Assembly (NCBI GenBank): GCA_964509285.1
Contig: CAZDWQ010000051.1
Coordinates: 1 to 7,062 of the forward strand
Source of the DNA: VFLK01 sp964509285
GTDB lineage: Bacteria; Patescibacteriota; Microgenomatia; UBA1400; PJMF01
DNA length: 7,062 bases
Direction of reading: 5' to 3'
Positions 5,683-7,062 of this stretch are shown here, piece by piece; position 1 is the first letter of the stretch; every line of letters begins with the position of its first letter. A program made the translations under genes and the position numbers. Under the pieces are notes generated by a model that saw only the letters and a list, made by a program, of their open reading frames with translations, was not told where the DNA came from and did no database searches.

Positions 5683-6528
5683 TTAAGATTCCGATTGTTT
5701 TTTAATCGAGTTTACAAAATTCATGATTTTTTCTAAACCATCTTGTGTTTCTTCTGGATCACCTTTTAAAATGAAGCTCACTTGAGTTGATTGAGTAGTG
5801 CGCTTCAGTTTTAATTTAGATCTTGCGCCAAGATAATTTTTAACTCTTTCTTCCCAATCTTTTACCTGTTTATCATCTATTTGGTATACGACTGCTTTTG
5901 GCCTGAAGACTCTTGTTTGGCCAGTTCTTGTCTTTGCGATACGTGCGAGTTCCTCTGCTCTTCTGACGGATGCGTTTTCCTTAAGAATTTGTTTATAGAC
6001 TTCAATCATTGTTTTGACGTCTTCTATTCCAGAAATAGCCCGAGCATGACCCTCAGAAATTTGTTTTCCAAGTAGTCCATCTTTAATTGCATCAGGAAGT
6101 TGTAAAAGTTTTATCGAATTACTAATAAAGGAAACTGATTTTCCAACTCGCTCTGCTACTTCGCCAACGCCAAGGTTAAATTCTTGTTGCAGTTTAAAGA
6201 ATGCTTGAGCTCTTTCAATTGGAGTGAGATTAACTCTTTGTAAGTTTTCGATGATTGCCATCTCGAGCATGCCTTTTGGCGTAGTTTCCTTAATGATTGT
6301 AGGAACTTCTGTTAAGCCAGCGATTTTTGCAGCTCTCCAACGACGTTCACCTGCAATAATTTGATATCCTGCTGGAGTGTGTGCCACGACAATAGGTTCT
6401 AAAATACCATGTATTCTAATTGATTTAACAAGGTCCTCTAATTCTTCATTATTAATTTTTTCTCTGGGTTGAAACGGGTTTGCTTCAAGGATCTTAATAT
6501 CAAGGTTTTGAACTGTTTGGTTTTGCAT
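5683..6528 (-). CDS. parB: Chromosome partitioning protein ParB
   Basis: A 281-residue ParB/Spo0J-type protein of typical length. ParB is a CTP-dependent clamp that loads at parS sites and organises origin segregation with the ATPase ParA. The N-terminal nucleotide-binding domain shows NPFQPR (17-22), GERRWRAAKIAG (60-71) and ENLQRVNLTPIE (94-105), the three classic ParB boxes. A central helix-turn-helix (about 120-142, VGEVAERVGKSVSFISNSIK) reads parS. The C-terminal part (about 222-281) fits the dimerisation domain. I chose the ATG at 6528. The frame is open further upstream to 6612, but those residues are non-conserved and would run over the promoter and towards the rpmA terminator. No parA gene is in the window, and no site close to the usual 16-bp parS palindrome was seen. 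Confidence 0.95.
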   Translation of the reverse strand: MQNQTVQNLDIKILEANPFQPREKINNEELEDLVKSIRIHGILEPIVVAHTPAGYQIIAGERRWRAAKIAGLTEVPTIIKETTPKGMLEMAIIENLQRVNLTPIERAQAFFKLQQEFNLGVGEVAERVGKSVSFISNSIKLLQLPDAIKDGLLGKQISEGHARAISGIEDVKTMIEVYKQILKENASVRRAEELARIAKTRTGQTRVFRPKAVVYQIDDKQVKDWEERVKNYLGARSKLKLKRTTQSTQVSFILKGDPEETQDGLEKIMNFVNSIKKQSES

Positions 6529-6534
6529 ACCAAA

Positions 6535-6543
6535 AGTATAGCA
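6535..6543 (-). promoter_or_regulatory. Extended -10 promoter of parB (likely leaderless)
   Basis: Minus-strand TGCTATACT (6543-6535) is an extended -10 (TG-n-TATACT). Exactly six nucleotides (tttggt) separate it from the ATG at 6528, placing +1 on the A of the start codon. No good -35 is seen at 16-18 nt, as is common for extended -10 promoters. No Shine-Dalgarno is present. Confidence 0.55.
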
Positions 6544-6592
6544 GAGATTGTGTAAAAGGCACTGTGAAAAGTGAAGTGGTTTGAAAGAGAAA

Positions 6593-6626
6593 TAAAACAA
6601 AAAAGCTCCCATTTCTGAGAGCTTTT
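6593..6626 (-). terminator. Intrinsic terminator of rpmA
   Basis: On the minus strand AAAAGCTC (6626-6619) pairs with GAGCTTTT (6608-6601) around a 10-nt loop, followed by a T-rich tract (TTTTTTGTTTTATTT). It lies 20 bp after the rpmA stop and insulates rpmA from parB. On the plus strand the following tract is not U-rich, so it acts one way. Confidence 0.8.
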
Positions 6627-6645
6627 ACAATTTAATTTCAATTAA

Positions 6646-6903
6646 TTATTTTTTCACAACGTTTGCAACAGTCTTGCCAAATCTTTTTGAAAATTCTACA
6701 ACACCTTCAATCATTGCGAAAATAGTGTGGTCACTGCCGAGTCCAACACCTTTACCTGGTTTGTATTTTTCACCTCTTTGTTTGAGGATAATGTTACCAA
6801 CGATAACTGTTTCACCTGCGTATTTCTTAATACCCAATCTTTTACCGTGGCGTTTGCCTTGTTTGTGTTGTGCGACTTTTCCACCTGCTTTAACGTGTGA
6901 CAT
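6646..6903 (-). CDS. rpmA: 50S ribosomal protein bL27
   Basis: An 85-residue bL27, normal length. The N-terminal tail MSHVKAGGKVAQHKQGKRHG reaches towards the peptidyl-transferase centre in the assembled ribosome. GKRLGIKKYAGETVIVGNII, then LKQRGEKYKPGKGVGLGSDHTIFA (about 20-63), forms the conserved barrel. It starts directly at the mature-type tail, with no Firmicutes-like cleaved leader. The AQHKQGKR form differs from the E. coli STRNGRDSE stretch and resembles versions seen in candidate-phyla bacteria. It lies 3 bp downstream of an ORF that enters from the window edge and is followed by an intrinsic terminator, so it is the last gene of its operon. Confidence 0.97.
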   Translation of the reverse strand: MSHVKAGGKVAQHKQGKRHGKRLGIKKYAGETVIVGNIILKQRGEKYKPGKGVGLGSDHTIFAMIEGVVEFSKRFGKTVANVVKK

Positions 6904-6906
6904 GTT

Positions 6907-7062
6907 TTATTTTTCCTTATCCTCTTTATTGAATTTAAATCTGTATATTTGTCTTTGAACAATTGCTTGTGGGCGACTATATAGTACAGGTCTAGACAAT
7001 GTAGTGTACCCAAAAGTTGCCAATTTGTCAATCAACGAGTCGAGATTGTAGACGATTTCTTT
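6907..7062 (-). CDS. 3' end of an unrecognised gene upstream of rpmA (partial)
   Basis: An open frame of 51 codons enters from the right edge and ends in TAA at 6909-6907, 3 bp before the rpmA start. The residues (KEIVYNLDSLIDKLATFGYT, then TLSRPVLYSRP and IVQRQIYRFKF) are protein-like in composition. The tail is charged (NKEDKEK). I do not recognise the family. The usual gene before rpmA is rplU (bL21), but the basic glycine/arginine-rich bL21 C-terminus is not visible. It is called coding because of the uninterrupted frame, the tight spacing, and the rpmA Shine-Dalgarno embedded in its end. Confidence 0.6.
   Translation of the reverse strand, partial: KEIVYNLDSLIDKLATFGYTTLSRPVLYSRPQAIVQRQIYRFKFNKEDKEK
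6914..6918 (-). promoter_or_regulatory. Shine-Dalgarno of rpmA
   Basis: Minus-strand AAGGA lies 10 nt before the ATG at 6903, inside the last codons of the upstream ORF. It shows that this genome does use Shine-Dalgarno initiation for operon-internal genes. Confidence 0.65.

Noticed and set aside
5692..5708. Hairpin cgatt/aatcg with a T-rich loop near the parB/lepB convergent stops
   Set aside because: The stem is only 5 bp and the T run is in the loop, not after the stem, so it does not fit an intrinsic terminator.
6711..7031. A 106-codon minus-strand frame over rpmA and a plus-strand frame at 6674-6958
   Set aside because: Both are shadows of the clearly recognisable bL27 gene and carry no domain of their own.

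Overview
The window looks like a chromosomal piece from a small-genome member of the Candidate Phyla Radiation (Patescibacteria), possibly a Microgenomates-type lineage. The evidence is low GC, very tight gene packing with 4-19 bp overlaps, tRNA genes without an encoded CCA, a bL27 of the AQHKQGKR-x-GKRLG type, a short signal peptidase I, and a membrane-anchored Ig-like surface protein. UGA acts as a normal stop (the flippase ends in TGA), so the UGA=Gly code of Gracilibacteria/Absconditabacteria does not apply. The lineage is inferred from gene style, not from a search.

Left part (1-1071): the 3' part of tRNA-Asp(GUC), then two small minus-strand genes coding for cysteine-rich, probably metal-binding proteins. 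The first is HNH-like; the second is unrecognised. A complete tRNA-Thr(CGU) follows on the plus strand.

Middle (1119-5677): a plus-strand gene for a membrane-anchored protein with two Ig-like/glucodextranase-B-like repeats runs tail to tail into a three-gene minus-strand operon for a surface polysaccharide. In transcription order the operon encodes a Wzx-type flippase, a GT2 (WaaE/KdtX-like) glycosyltransferase and an O-antigen polymerase/ligase. Each gene overlaps the next (4 and about 14 bp). Divergent from the flippase, across a 60-bp gap, is signal peptidase I. A reasonable reading is a cell-envelope block: the GT2 modifies a lipid-linked glycan, the flippase exports it, the polymerase/ligase extends or attaches it, and the signal peptidase serves general secretion.

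Right part (5683-7062): parB for chromosome partitioning (minus, convergent with the signal peptidase gene across 5 bp), an intrinsic terminator, rpmA (bL27), and 3 bp upstream of rpmA the 3' end of an unrecognised ORF that enters from the window edge. It does not look like the bL21 tail usually expected there.

The most interesting signal is in gene starts. For parB, the flippase and signal peptidase genes, a good -10 hexamer lies 6-7 nt before the ATG, which places transcription initiation at the start codon and implies leaderless mRNAs. Operon-internal genes (rpmA, GT2) instead carry Shine-Dalgarno-like sequences. Also notable are a perfect 10-bp hairpin inside the codons for the conserved FSRASYLAL motif of the ligase, and a roughly 240-bp stretch of about 14% GC in the same gene. 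No CRISPR array, insertion sequence, phage gene or clearly new multi-gene system was seen. No stretch over 300 bases lacks a gene.
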